Positions 1 to 5,691 of a stretch of DNA of 5,988 nucleotides are shown here, one piece after another (positions within the stretch are counted from its first letter, which is position 1; each line of letters begins with the position of its first letter). Origin of the DNA: an uncultured Synergistaceae bacterium (GTDB lineage: Bacteria; Synergistota; Synergistia; Synergistales; Aminobacteriaceae). A program made the position numbers and the translations under genes. A model generated the notes under the pieces. The model was not told the DNA's origin, ran no database searches, and was given only the letters and a program-made list of their open reading frames with translations. The stretch lies in assembly GCA_937870605.1 (NCBI GenBank), contig CALMZW010000306.1:1-5988 (forward strand), in the 5' to 3' direction.

Positions 1-379
1 TGGTCCAGAACGAATCCAGACTCGCCTTGAGCCCCTTTCCGCCGGGTTCGTTGACATAGAGTTCGACGGTATCCAGGGCCGAGGAAATGGCGTCCCAGTA
101 CCCCTGCACCGTGCTCTCTTCCCGATACTGGACGTCCAGAAATTCGTCGCGCAGACGAACGATCGCGTCGATCTTGACGCCCGTGCCGATCTGTCCGGGG
201 ATGGCGGGACGCGCGAGCCCGGGGTCGGTGTAGGGATCGGTCGTTGAGACTTCGACCCGTTGGCGGGAGTACCCTTCCACGTCGGCGTTCGAGATGTTGT
301 GTCCGGCCGTTTCCATGCCCCTGCGAAAATAATCGAGGGCGCGTTTCCCAAGTTCAAGGCCGAAAAAGCTGTTTATCAT
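1..379 (-). CDS. flgK: Flagellar hook-filament junction protein FlgK (HAP1), 5' part; gene runs off the window start
   Basis: Secreted structural protein that joins the hook to the filament; exported by the flagellar type III system with FlgN as its usual chaperone. About 126 N-terminal residues are visible. They begin MINSFFGLELGKRALDYF and carry the flagellar rod/hook N-terminal signature GHNISNADVEGYSRQ at about residues 26-40, the variant of ANNxANxxTPGYSRQ typical of FlgK. The following part (RVEVSTTDPYTDPGL, then GQIGTGVKIDAIVRLRDEFLD) matches the early region of FlgK, not of other hook proteins. The ATG at 379 is set by AGGAG at 389-393 with a 9-nt spacer; that site overlaps the flgN stop codon. 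The flgN-flgK gap is 12 nt, so the two are co-transcribed, probably from the sigma28 promoter before flgM. No stop is seen in the visible part, and the C-terminal half lies outside the window. Confidence 0.95.
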   Translation of the reverse strand, partial: MINSFFGLELGKRALDYFRRGMETAGHNISNADVEGYSRQRVEVSTTDPYTDPGLARPAIPGQIGTGVKIDAIVRLRDEFLDVQYREESTVQGYWDAISSALDTVELYVNEPGGKGLKASLDSFWT

Positions 380-391
380 GGAGGTCCACTC

Positions 392-838
392 CTATCCCTT
401 GAGGTCGAAGCCGCCGCTTGGAGAAAAGGCGTTCTCCATTCGGCGCCATTCCGAAAGCATCAGGTCTCCCAGGCGCTGGGACTCGTCCGCAAGCCTCGAG
501 ATGATTTTCATTTCCGCCTGGAGTTTTCGCACGACAAGGCTGAATTTCCCTGCCACGGAGGAGAGCGCTTCCCGTTCGCCCTCGTTCAGCTTCGCTAGAA
601 TTTCGGAAAGCCTGGGATGGACTCCGAGCGTCCGGGCGAGCGAGGCGGCCGCCAGTTCGCGTCGGCGGTCAAGCGCCTGTGCACGAAAAGAAGCGTCATG
701 AAGTTCCTTCATGAGCCCCTGCAATAAATCGAGGCGCCCGCTCTTGAGCGCCTCGCGTTGTCGAACAGCGACATCGAGCGTCTCCTGCAAGGCCTGGGTT
801 TGCTGCAGGAGGACGTCAATGAGATGTGCGGGTCTCAA
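392..838 (-). CDS. flgN: FlgN-family flagellar export chaperone, TTG start
   Basis: Predicted cytoplasmic chaperone that binds the C-terminal helices of FlgK and FlgL and delivers them to the flagellar export gate. The 148-residue product is of normal FlgN length, almost entirely helical, rich in Leu, Arg and Glu, and without cysteine, signal peptide or membrane segment. Long amphipathic helices span roughly residues 5-55 and 75-135, as in the FlgN fold (PF05130). Sequence conservation in this family is low, so the call rests equally on position between flgM and flgK. The start is TTG at 838: no ATG or GTG in frame lies nearby, and GGGGAG at 848-853 sits 9 nt upstream. That ribosome-binding site is made of the last two sense codons of flgM, so translation is probably coupled. 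The stop is TAG. Confidence 0.87.
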   Translation of the reverse strand: MRPAHLIDVLLQQTQALQETLDVAVRQREALKSGRLDLLQGLMKELHDASFRAQALDRRRELAAASLARTLGVHPRLSEILAKLNEGEREALSSVAGKFSLVVRKLQAEMKIISRLADESQRLGDLMLSEWRRMENAFSPSGGFDLKG

Positions 839-844
839 AGAGGG

Positions 845-1132
845 TCACTCCCCGCTGTCGAGGAGTCCCGCGACGATCAGGCTCCGGGCGACCTTGTCCG
901 GGTCGGGCGCGTACGTACCTTCCTGAATCTGCTTCCGGAATCCTTCGACGATGTTTTCACGGACGTCGGGAAGCTTTTTGAGTTCCTGAGCGGCCTTCGC
1001 AAGCTCCTTCGCGAATCCGCTGAATTCGACGCCGTCGGATGCCTGCGCCGAAGCGTTGTCGCTTCTTCCTTTTTTGATGTTGATCTTGTTTACCGGTGTT
1101 GCGCCGTACACGCCGGAGATCTTATCAATCAT
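845..1132 (-). CDS. flgM: Anti-sigma-28 factor FlgM
   Basis: Binds and inhibits FliA (sigma28) until the hook is complete, then is exported through the flagellar secretion channel; this is established for the family. The 95-residue product has the typical FlgM plan: the N-terminal MIDKISGVYG (family: MxxKIxG), a disordered Ser/Ala-rich linker, and a C-terminal sigma-binding region at about residues 54-91. That region includes LPDVRENIVEGFRKQIQEG and GTYAPDPDKVARSLI, matching the family pattern LPDxRxxxVxxLKxxIxxGxYxxDxxxVAxxLL. The ATG at 1132 is chosen over an in-frame GTG at 1153 because AGGGG (1141-1145) is 8 nt upstream and because FlgM proteins start at MIxKI. A sigma28 promoter lies directly upstream. 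The stop is TGA, 6 nt before the flgN start. Confidence 0.95.
   Translation of the reverse strand: MIDKISGVYGATPVNKINIKKGRSDNASAQASDGVEFSGFAKELAKAAQELKKLPDVRENIVEGFRKQIQEGTYAPDPDKVARSLIVAGLLDSGE
848..853 (-). promoter_or_regulatory. Ribosome-binding site of flgN inside the flgM end
   Basis: GGGGAG on the minus strand formed by the last two flgM sense codons (Gly94-Glu95), 9 nt before the TTG at 838. It decides the TTG start of flgN and implies that the flgM and flgN translation rates are linked. Confidence 0.7.
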
Positions 1133-1167
1133 CGGACTCACCCCTATGTTCACTATCTCTGGATCAT

Positions 1168-1194
1168 GTATCGGCCGGAACGGGCGTCACTTTA
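1168..1194 (-). promoter_or_regulatory. Sigma28 (FliA) promoter of flgM-flgN-flgK
   Basis: On the minus strand the -35 element is TAAAGTGA (1187-1194), the spacer is exactly 11 nt (1176-1186), and the -10 element is GCCGATAC (1168-1175). The FliA consensus known from enterobacteria is TAAAGTTT-N11-GCCGATAA, so 6 of 8 and 7 of 8 positions match with the exact spacer. The -35 box begins with the TAA stop codon of comF. Transcription would start near 1160-1163, giving a leader of about 30 nt before the flgM ATG. Position in front of an anti-sigma28 gene, a known FliA target, strongly supports the call. No start site has been measured. Confidence 0.85.
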
Positions 1195-1848
1195 ACCGCT
1201 CCGGCTCCATGTCAGCGCTCCGATCACGCGTCCTCCGGAGGAACGGATGCATTCGGCGGCGCAGCGGAGCGTCGAGCCCGTCGTGCAGACGTCGTCGCCC
1301 AGGAGCACGCGGCCGATAGCGCCTTTTCTGCACCGGAGGGCGTTTGCGTCCAGTTTTCTGCGCTGCGCGGCGTGTTTTTTCGTCTGCGTTTCCTGCCGTC
1401 CGGACCATTCGAGCAGGCGCGCGGCCGGGATATCCCATATTCGTCCCATTCCTTCGGCCAGAACGGACGCCTGATTGTAGAGCCGTTTGCTTTCGGAATG
1501 GAGCGGGACGGGAACGAGGACGTCGACCTCCGGCTTGGGAAACACGCGCGCGAGCGCCTCCCCCATTTCCCGGCCGAGCCTCCGTTCGCCGCCGTATTTG
1601 AGCCGAAGGACAAGATCGCGCCTGACGCCTTCGTGCGATCCGCCCGTTCGCAGCCAGGGCGCGCCGGGGTGGGATGCGCACGGCGCGCCGCCGCCGCACA
1701 GGAGGCATTCGTCGAGCGGCGGTTCGAGAATCTTCACGATGCACTCGGGGCATGCGACGACGCCCACGGCGCCGCAGACGGGGCACGAACAGGGCCAGAC
1801 GAGATGCGCCAGTGCGCCGGGCAGATCGGAGAAAAGTCCCGCGTTCAT
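1192..1848 (-). CDS. comF: ComF family phosphoribosyltransferase-like protein (ComFC/GntX type)
   Basis: ComF proteins are needed for late steps of DNA uptake in naturally transformable bacteria, but are also common in non-competent ones; their exact reaction is not settled. The 218-residue product has an N-terminal zinc-binding module with Cys22-x2-Cys25 and Cys33-x2-Cys36, then a second pair, Cys48 and Cys51. A type I phosphoribosyltransferase domain follows, including DVLVPVPLH and the PRPP-binding loop VLLGDDVCTTGST at residues 181-193. RxxNQA (here RLYNQASVLAEGM) and the QTKK/R..N segment (TQTKKHAAQRRKLDAN) are also family hallmarks. The ATG at 1848 is 7 nt after the acetyltransferase stop. 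I see no clear ribosome-binding site, so translation may depend on coupling. The TAA stop is part of the flgM promoter. The same neighbour order (comFC near flgM-flgN-flgK) is known in Bacillus subtilis. No other competence gene is visible here. Confidence 0.93.
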   Translation of the reverse strand: MNAGLFSDLPGALAHLVWPCSCPVCGAVGVVACPECIVKILEPPLDECLLCGGGAPCASHPGAPWLRTGGSHEGVRRDLVLRLKYGGERRLGREMGEALARVFPKPEVDVLVPVPLHSESKRLYNQASVLAEGMGRIWDIPAARLLEWSGRQETQTKKHAAQRRKLDANALRCRKGAIGRVLLGDDVCTTGSTLRCAAECIRSSGGRVIGALTWSRSG

Positions 1849-1855
1849 AAAATGG

Positions 1856-2287
1856 TCAGGAGTACTCTATGGGAACGCGAAGGAGCATCAGCGTTCCTTC
1901 CTGATGGGAGAAGCCGAGTTGCGACAGGAAGGGGGCGAGTTCGCTCGTGTACGTGATGACGAGCGGGATGGAGCGGACGGCCGGATGATCGAGCGCATAC
2001 CGGAGGAGCGAGGTTCCGAGTCCCTTGCCCTGATGGTCGGGGTGCACCATGATGTCCCACAGGGACGCGCGAAAGACGAAGTCCGTGAGGATCCGGCAAA
2101 AGGCGACCATGCGCCCCGTCTCTATGAAGCGGGCGGAGAAGCACAGGGACGTCCCTGCGATCATGCGTTCGATGTCGTCGAGCGACCGGCTTCGCCCCCA
2201 CCGGGTGAACCCGTAGAGGGTCTGGAGCTCGTCGGCCGTGACTCCGAGCTTGTTGTCGTAGAACTGATAGTCGGGGTTACCCGGCAT
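1856..2287 (-). CDS. GNAT family N-acetyltransferase
   Basis: Predicted cytoplasmic acetyl-CoA-dependent N-acetyltransferase; the substrate cannot be told from sequence. The 143-residue product is of single-domain GNAT size. Visible elements are the strand-turn-strand core FSARFIETGRMVAFCRILTD (residues 50-69), motif A with WDIMVHPDHQGKGLGTSLL (77-95), in which Q86-G-K-G-L-G91 is the acetyl-CoA pyrophosphate loop, and the late segment ITYTSELAPFLSQLGF (111-126) typical of motif B. The ATG at 2287 is preferred over longer readings upstream because GGAGG (2293-2297) stands 5 nt before it and because homologous sequence starts about here. The start lies 11 nt inside the end of the zinc-ribbon gene. 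No physical link to the flagellum is evident; it appears to be a passenger in the operon. Confidence 0.92.
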   Translation of the reverse strand: MPGNPDYQFYDNKLGVTADELQTLYGFTRWGRSRSLDDIERMIAGTSLCFSARFIETGRMVAFCRILTDFVFRASLWDIMVHPDHQGKGLGTSLLRYALDHPAVRSIPLVITYTSELAPFLSQLGFSHQEGTLMLLRVPIEYS

Positions 2288-2534
2288 AATCGCCTCCGGC
2301 GTCCGCCGGAGCGTTTTCCGCCTCTTCCGTCCGTGCGCACGCATGCACAAGCGCCATGCCGTGAACGATCTTCCGGAGGTCGGAATTCCGCGCATCCGAA
2401 GATACCGGAAGCTGTATGATCTGCCCCGTTCCGCATCTCGGGCAGACCCACCAGGCGCGCGCCATGCCGTCCGCGTCCGGCGCCCCCGCAAGGACTTTCG
2501 ACTCGCCGCAAATCTGACACGCCACGATCAACAT
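2277..2534 (-). CDS. Small zinc-ribbon protein of unknown function
   Basis: An 85-residue soluble protein with two CxxC knuckles, Cys6-x2-Cys9 and Cys31-x2-Cys34 (the latter in WWVCPRCG), spaced as in a zinc ribbon; it probably binds one structural zinc. After residue 36 there is a short helical stretch (DLRKIVHGMALVHACAR) and a poorly conserved Ala/Glu-rich tail. I do not recognise a named family. It starts with ATG 15 nt after the DUF3084 stop, with a GGGGG/AAGAG purine run upstream, and overlaps the acetyltransferase start by 11 nt, so it is a genuine member of this transcription unit. Position resembles that of yvyF (a flagellar zinc-finger protein near comFC and flgM in Bacillus), but length and sequence do not match, so I do not use that name. 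Confidence 0.8.
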   Translation of the reverse strand: MLIVACQICGESKVLAGAPDADGMARAWWVCPRCGTGQIIQLPVSSDARNSDLRKIVHGMALVHACARTEEAENAPADAGGDYAG

Positions 2535-2549
2535 GAATCACTCTTCCCC

Positions 2550-3734
2550 CTATGCTGTCGGCGCGTTTTCCGCACGCACCGAGATGACGATCTGGACGGG
2601 GCCTTCGGTGTACAGGTCATTGGCCGCGGAGATAACGATGCGCAACTGTCCCCGGCTCTTGCGGATCTCTTCGACGGCGTTGAAGAACTCCGTCGCTTCC
2701 AGCGTTCCGACCTTTCCCGTCGCCGGATTGGTCATGATTCCGTCCCGTACGGCCTTCTGGTTCACCTGACGGAGCATCGTATAGAGCATCGCCTCTCCGT
2801 CAACTCCGGATTCGCCGACGTCCACGACTTCATCGTACAGGATCGTTCCCTTTGCGTAGACGAGAGCGCTGTCGGAGACTTCGTATCGAATGCGGACATC
2901 TTCGCCGGCGACGACGTTCGCTCCGGCGAGGGCGCGCAGGATCTTTCGCTTCGGCGCCATAGCGCACTGGGTGATTTTGGCCTGCTCATCGTGGATGTCG
3001 ACTGCGAGAATGACGTTTTCGACATTGATGCCGAGCCGGGTCGCGAGAACGAATTCGGTTCTTCGCCGAAGTTCCGAAAAGACCCGTTCGACGGCATCGC
3101 GGTCGCTGTCGGGAAGAATTTCCTGTTGTGCAAGGAGTTCATCGGCAAAAACGGAGATTCGCCCGCTCCGGACCTGGCTCAGGCCCGCGCGGAGCGTGTC
3201 CGCCTCGGAACGGAGTTCCGTGAGTGCCGCCTCGAGCGTCGTTTTTTCCAGCTCCAGCCGCGCCTGTTCGTTCCGGATGCGTTCGAGGTCCGACCGTGCG
3301 TTGTTGAGTTCCGGGGTCACCGCCGCAAGACGTTGTTCGACGTCCTGAAGCTGCGTCTTTTGCGCGGCGAGCATTTCTTCGCTTTTCACCAGTTCGAGCG
3401 CAGAGAGTTTGGCCTCGTCGCGACTTGCCTGGAGGTCGGCCGTGAGGTTCGTGATCTGGGACTGTATGAACTTCATGCTGAAGAGTGCAGCCCGAATGTC
3501 TTCGGAGACGAACGAAAATGTGACGAGCATTGCGATCGAAATGAGAATTCCGGTGAGGACCGTTATGATCTGGCTCGTGTGACGCGGCCGGAGCGTGAGA
3601 AAGGAGATACGCTTCTTGCCGTAGTGCATTCCGACCCGGTCGCCGATGTACGCGAGGACGCCGCTCATCAATACCATGGAAACGATGAGTCCCCAGTTCA
3701 TTTCGGAGAGCAGCTGCATCTGCACACTCTTCAC
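2550..3734 (-). CDS. DUF3084 domain-containing membrane protein
   Basis: About 390-394 residues. The N-terminus has two membrane segments (about residues 10-30 and 51-72 counted from the ATG) flanking a conserved cytoplasmic-type loop YIGDRVGMHYGKKRISF, then LRPRHTSQI, which is the hallmark of DUF3084. A long coiled coil follows (about 83-185; Glu/Gln/Arg/Leu rich), then a globular C-terminal domain of about 200 residues with ILRALAGANVVAGEDVRIRYEVSDSALVYAKG and GTLEATEFFNAVEEIR near the end. The family is best known from cyanobacteria and some other diderms; function is unknown. The longest start is GTG at 3734, but a GAGGA sits directly against it. ATG at 3719, with AGGAG 14 nt and GAAGAG 7 nt upstream, is an equal or better candidate, giving 389 residues. 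A TATAAT-bearing promoter lies upstream. Its stop is TAG, 15 nt before the zinc-ribbon gene. A role linked to the cell envelope or division is possible but is inference. Confidence 0.9.
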   Translation of the reverse strand: MKSVQMQLLSEMNWGLIVSMVLMSGVLAYIGDRVGMHYGKKRISFLTLRPRHTSQIITVLTGILISIAMLVTFSFVSEDIRAALFSMKFIQSQITNLTADLQASRDEAKLSALELVKSEEMLAAQKTQLQDVEQRLAAVTPELNNARSDLERIRNEQARLELEKTTLEAALTELRSEADTLRAGLSQVRSGRISVFADELLAQQEILPDSDRDAVERVFSELRRRTEFVLATRLGINVENVILAVDIHDEQAKITQCAMAPKRKILRALAGANVVAGEDVRIRYEVSDSALVYAKGTILYDEVVDVGESGVDGEAMLYTMLRQVNQKAVRDGIMTNPATGKVGTLEATEFFNAVEEIRKSRGQLRIVISAANDLYTEGPVQIVISVRAENAPTA

Positions 3735-3752
3735 TCCTCGGATCTCTTCACG

Positions 3753-3762
3753 GTCCCGGGAC
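3753..3762. repeat. Perfect 10-bp palindrome GTCCCGGGAC in the leader of the DUF3084 gene
   Basis: GTCCCGGGAC reads the same on both strands and lies about 14 bp downstream of the TATAAT box. A further GGGAC copy (minus strand) sits immediately before the TATAAT, so GGGAC and GTCCC could also pair across the -10 box in RNA or DNA. It could be a repressor site or an RNA hairpin near the transcript start. In GC-rich DNA such a palindrome can also arise by chance. Confidence 0.3.
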
Positions 3763-3775
3763 GATCCCTGCGAAC

Positions 3776-3804
3776 ATTATAGTCCCGGTTCGGAGGATAA
3801 TCCA
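3776..3804 (-). promoter_or_regulatory. Candidate sigma70-type promoter of the DUF3084-comF block
   Basis: On the minus strand a perfect TATAAT -10 box lies at 3776-3781. With a 17-nt spacer the -35 position reads TGGATT (3799-3804), only 3 of 6 to TTGACA. It sits in the larger of the two intergenic gaps, after the TAG of the CxxCxxCC gene and about 40-55 nt before the DUF3084 start, where a promoter is expected. The weak -35 suggests either an activator or modest strength. Assigned from sequence alone. Confidence 0.5.
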
Positions 3805-3816
3805 GAAAGCAGCCGT

Positions 3817-4251
3817 CTAGAGAAAGGGAAAGGGCGATCGGGAAAGGAGGGATTCGATTTCTTCCGGGGTGTGAAGGCGTCCCTGGTTCATGCCGGGGCA
3901 GATCCGAGCGTTCTCATCCCAGTTTTCGCGGCATTTCATGATCGACGGCCAGAAGGGAAAGAGATCGCACTGGGCGGGTCGGACCGGGTAGATTCCGCAG
4001 CGGGCCGTTTCTTCGTCGTAAAAGACGCACGATCCGTTCGCCCGTTCACGGATGCTGACGAACACCCATTTCCACGTCAGACGGTTTCGCCATTCGGACG
4101 CATCGAGCGAGAGGTATTGCGGGATACGCAGATTTTCTTCCGGCGTGATCCAAATGGCGCCCGGCTCACCCCGGCAGCATCGTCCGCAGCCGAGGCATTC
4201 AAACCGGAGTCCTTCCGCGTACCACGGGGACGCGTCACTTGTCTCCGGAAT
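3817..4251 (-). CDS. YkgJ-type CxxCxxCC metal-binding protein (zinc/iron-chelating), noncanonical start
   Basis: Small soluble protein of the YkgJ/CxxCxxCC family (PF03692), predicted to bind zinc or an iron-sulfur centre; its cellular role is not established. The N-terminal motif is FECLGCGRCCRGEPG (Cys19, 22, 25, 26 if counting begins at 4251), followed by SCVFYDEETARCGIYPVRPAQCDLFPFWP with Cys75, 85 and 95, and ICPG with Cys118. These are the usual eight conserved cysteines. The frame is open back to a TGA at 4258-4260 but contains no ATG, GTG or TTG before the first cysteine. The best start is ATT at 4251, 9 nt after GGAG (4261-4264), inside the end of flgJ. The first canonical start (GTG, 4065) would remove the CxxCxxCC motif. 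The alternative is a one-base error near the flgJ stop. The stop is TAG. It likely belongs to the flgH-I-J transcript. Confidence 0.82.
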   Translation of the reverse strand: MPETSDASPWYAEGLRFECLGCGRCCRGEPGAIWITPEENLRIPQYLSLDASEWRNRLTWKWVFVSIRERANGSCVFYDEETARCGIYPVRPAQCDLFPFWPSIMKCRENWDENARICPGMNQGRLHTPEEIESLLSRSPFPFL

Positions 4252-4564
4252 CGCCGTTCACTCCGTTTTGCTGCGAAACCTGATCGTACAGCATCTTCCA
4301 GAGCCCGACGCCGCCGGATTCGCAGATTTCCTCGGCGACCATTTCGACCGTTAGGTCTTCAAGCGGCCCGAACGGACGCGCGTCTTCCGCGTCCGACCCC
4401 TTGCTGATCTTCCGTGCTCCGGCCATCGACTCTTTCATGAGCTTGCCGACAAGAATCGCTTCAAAATCCTGGCAGGCTTTTTTCAGTTTTTGCTTGTCTT
4501 TCGACGATTTTTCAATGGTTCCCGGAAGAGCCCCAGTCGCATCGGTCCGTATGATCGGATTCAT
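4235..4564 (-). CDS. flgJ: Rod-binding protein, FlgJ N-terminal domain only
   Basis: A 109-residue protein matching the rod-binding domain of FlgJ (PF10135), which acts in the periplasm as scaffold or cap for rod assembly. The diagnostic segments are KLKKACQDFEAILVGKLMKESM (about residues 25-46), LTVEMVAEEICESGGVGLWKMLYDQVSQQ (about 70-98), the family's FExxxxxxxLKxMR and GxGLxxMxxxQ patterns. The second domain of enterobacterial FlgJ, a peptidoglycan-cleaving glucosaminidase, is absent, as in many non-proteobacterial flagellates, so another hydrolase must open the wall. The ATG at 4564 follows GGGGAGG (4574-4580) by 9 nt and the flgI stop by 17 nt. The C-terminal codons overlap the beginning of the CxxCxxCC gene in another frame. 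The stop is TGA. Confidence 0.93.
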   Translation of the reverse strand: MNPIIRTDATGALPGTIEKSSKDKQKLKKACQDFEAILVGKLMKESMAGARKISKGSDAEDARPFGPLEDLTVEMVAEEICESGGVGLWKMLYDQVSQQNGVNGDSGDK

Positions 4565-4581
4565 CGTTGCCGTCCTCCCCG

Positions 4582-5691
4582 CTACATCGTGACGAGTTCG
4601 CCGTGAAGCGCGCCCGCTTCCTTGACCGCCTGAAGGATGGCGATGACATCCCTAGGCGTGGCGCCGATGGCATTGAGCGCATCCGCAAGATCCTTCACGG
4701 TCGTATTCGCGGGCACCGTGACGAATTGCCCCGCGCTTTCGTTCGCCTGGACATCCGTTCTGGCTTCCGTTGCGGTTTCCCCGCCGGAAAATGCGTTGGG
4801 CTGAACGACGTTCGCGTTCTCCGTCACGCGCACCGTAAGGTTCCCGTGGGCGACGGCGACGGGTGAAATGCGAACGTTGCCTCCCATGACGACCGTTCCC
4901 GTCCGCTCGTTGACGACAACGCGCGCCGTTGCGTCCGGAACGACCTGCAACGTCTCCAGTTTCGCGATGAACGCCGCCGGCGACGATGCGTATTGCGCCG
5001 GAAGCGCAACGCGGATGCGGCTTGCGTCTTCGGCTTCGGCGACATTTCCGAAGGATTCGTTTATGGCTTCGGCGACGCGGCCTGCAGTTGTAAAATCCGG
5101 GGTCCGCAACAGAAGCGCAACCGACGAACGGTCGCCGAGCTGTGTTTCGACATCGCGCTCGACGATGGCTCCCTGCGGGACGCGTCCGACAGTTGTTGTG
5201 TTTTTCGTCAACGTGGCGGCGGCTCCGCCGGCGCTGAAACCGCCGACCATGACGGGCCCCTGCGCGACCGCGTACACGTCCCCGTTCGCCGCCTTGAGCG
5301 GCGTCTGAAGCAACGTGCCCCCCTGGAGGCTTTTTGCGTCGCCGATCGCGCTCACCGTGACGTCGACCCGTTGACCGGGGCGAGTGAAGGCGGGCAGATC
5401 ACACGTCACCGACACTGCGGCGACGTTCTTGCTTTTGACGGCTTTCTCGGTGAGGGTGACGCCGAACTGCCGCATCAGGTTCCGCACCATCTGCAACGAC
5501 ATGGTCGCCTTGTCGCCCGTGCCCTGGAGACCGAGGACAAGCCCCACGCCGACGAGCTGGTTCGAACGCACACCTTCGACGTCCGCCATGTCCTTTATCC
5601 GGACAAGAGGGCCGCCTTGGGCGGCGAAGGATACCGAAGAAATCATGAGAAGCAGGGAACCGATTAATACTGCAAACCGGGCGTATCGCAT
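4582..5691 (-). CDS. flgI: Flagellar P-ring protein FlgI
   Basis: Forms the periplasmic P-ring around the distal rod, in the peptidoglycan layer. The 369-residue length is normal for FlgI. A Sec signal peptide occupies residues 1-23 (MRYARF, then the hydrophobic VLIGSLLLMI, cleavage probable after SFA). The mature part opens with VRIKDMADVEGVRSNQLVGVG and LQGTGDK (residues 30-61), the strongest FlgI signature. Further conserved parts are KNVAAVSVTCDLPAFTRPGQRVDVTVSAIGDAKSLQGGTLL, VPQGAIVERDV, VVVNERTGTVVMGGNVRI, and the C-terminal TVKDLADALNAIGATPRDVIAIL with GALHGELV (331-369). The start codon overlaps the flgH stop by one base (TGATG). No Shine-Dalgarno sequence precedes it, so translation is probably coupled to flgH. 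The TAG stop is 17 nt before flgJ. No missing key region seen. Confidence 0.97.
   Translation of the reverse strand: MRYARFAVLIGSLLLMISSVSFAAQGGPLVRIKDMADVEGVRSNQLVGVGLVLGLQGTGDKATMSLQMVRNLMRQFGVTLTEKAVKSKNVAAVSVTCDLPAFTRPGQRVDVTVSAIGDAKSLQGGTLLQTPLKAANGDVYAVAQGPVMVGGFSAGGAAATLTKNTTTVGRVPQGAIVERDVETQLGDRSSVALLLRTPDFTTAGRVAEAINESFGNVAEAEDASRIRVALPAQYASSPAAFIAKLETLQVVPDATARVVVNERTGTVVMGGNVRISPVAVAHGNLTVRVTENANVVQPNAFSGGETATEARTDVQANESAGQFVTVPANTTVKDLADALNAIGATPRDVIAILQAVKEAGALHGELVTM

Noticed and set aside
1133..1153. GTG start at 1153 for flgM
   Set aside because: It lacks a good ribbon of purines upstream and would add seven residues not usual in FlgM; ATG 1132 has AGGGG at 8 nt and the family start MIDKI.
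1096..2419. Two long plus-strand open frames opposite comF and the acetyltransferase
   Set aside because: Low-complexity Arg/Ala/Pro-rich translations without recognisable domains, overlapping well-supported minus-strand genes.
2288..2491. N-terminal extension of the acetyltransferase up to 2491
   Set aside because: The extra residues are the zinc-ribbon gene read in another frame; GGAGG 5 nt before ATG 2287 fixes the start.
2343..3782. Long plus-strand open frame of 479 codons
   Set aside because: It lies antisense to the DUF3084 and zinc-ribbon genes, shows no family motif, and is explained by high GC content and codon bias on the opposite strand.
1133..3816. Intrinsic terminators in the two intergenic gaps
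   Set aside because: No GC-rich hairpin followed by a run of T on the minus strand was found in 1133-1191 or 3735-3816.
4993..5667. Plus-strand open frame of 224 codons opposite flgI
   Set aside because: FlgI is unmistakable on the other strand; the shadow translation has no conserved pattern.
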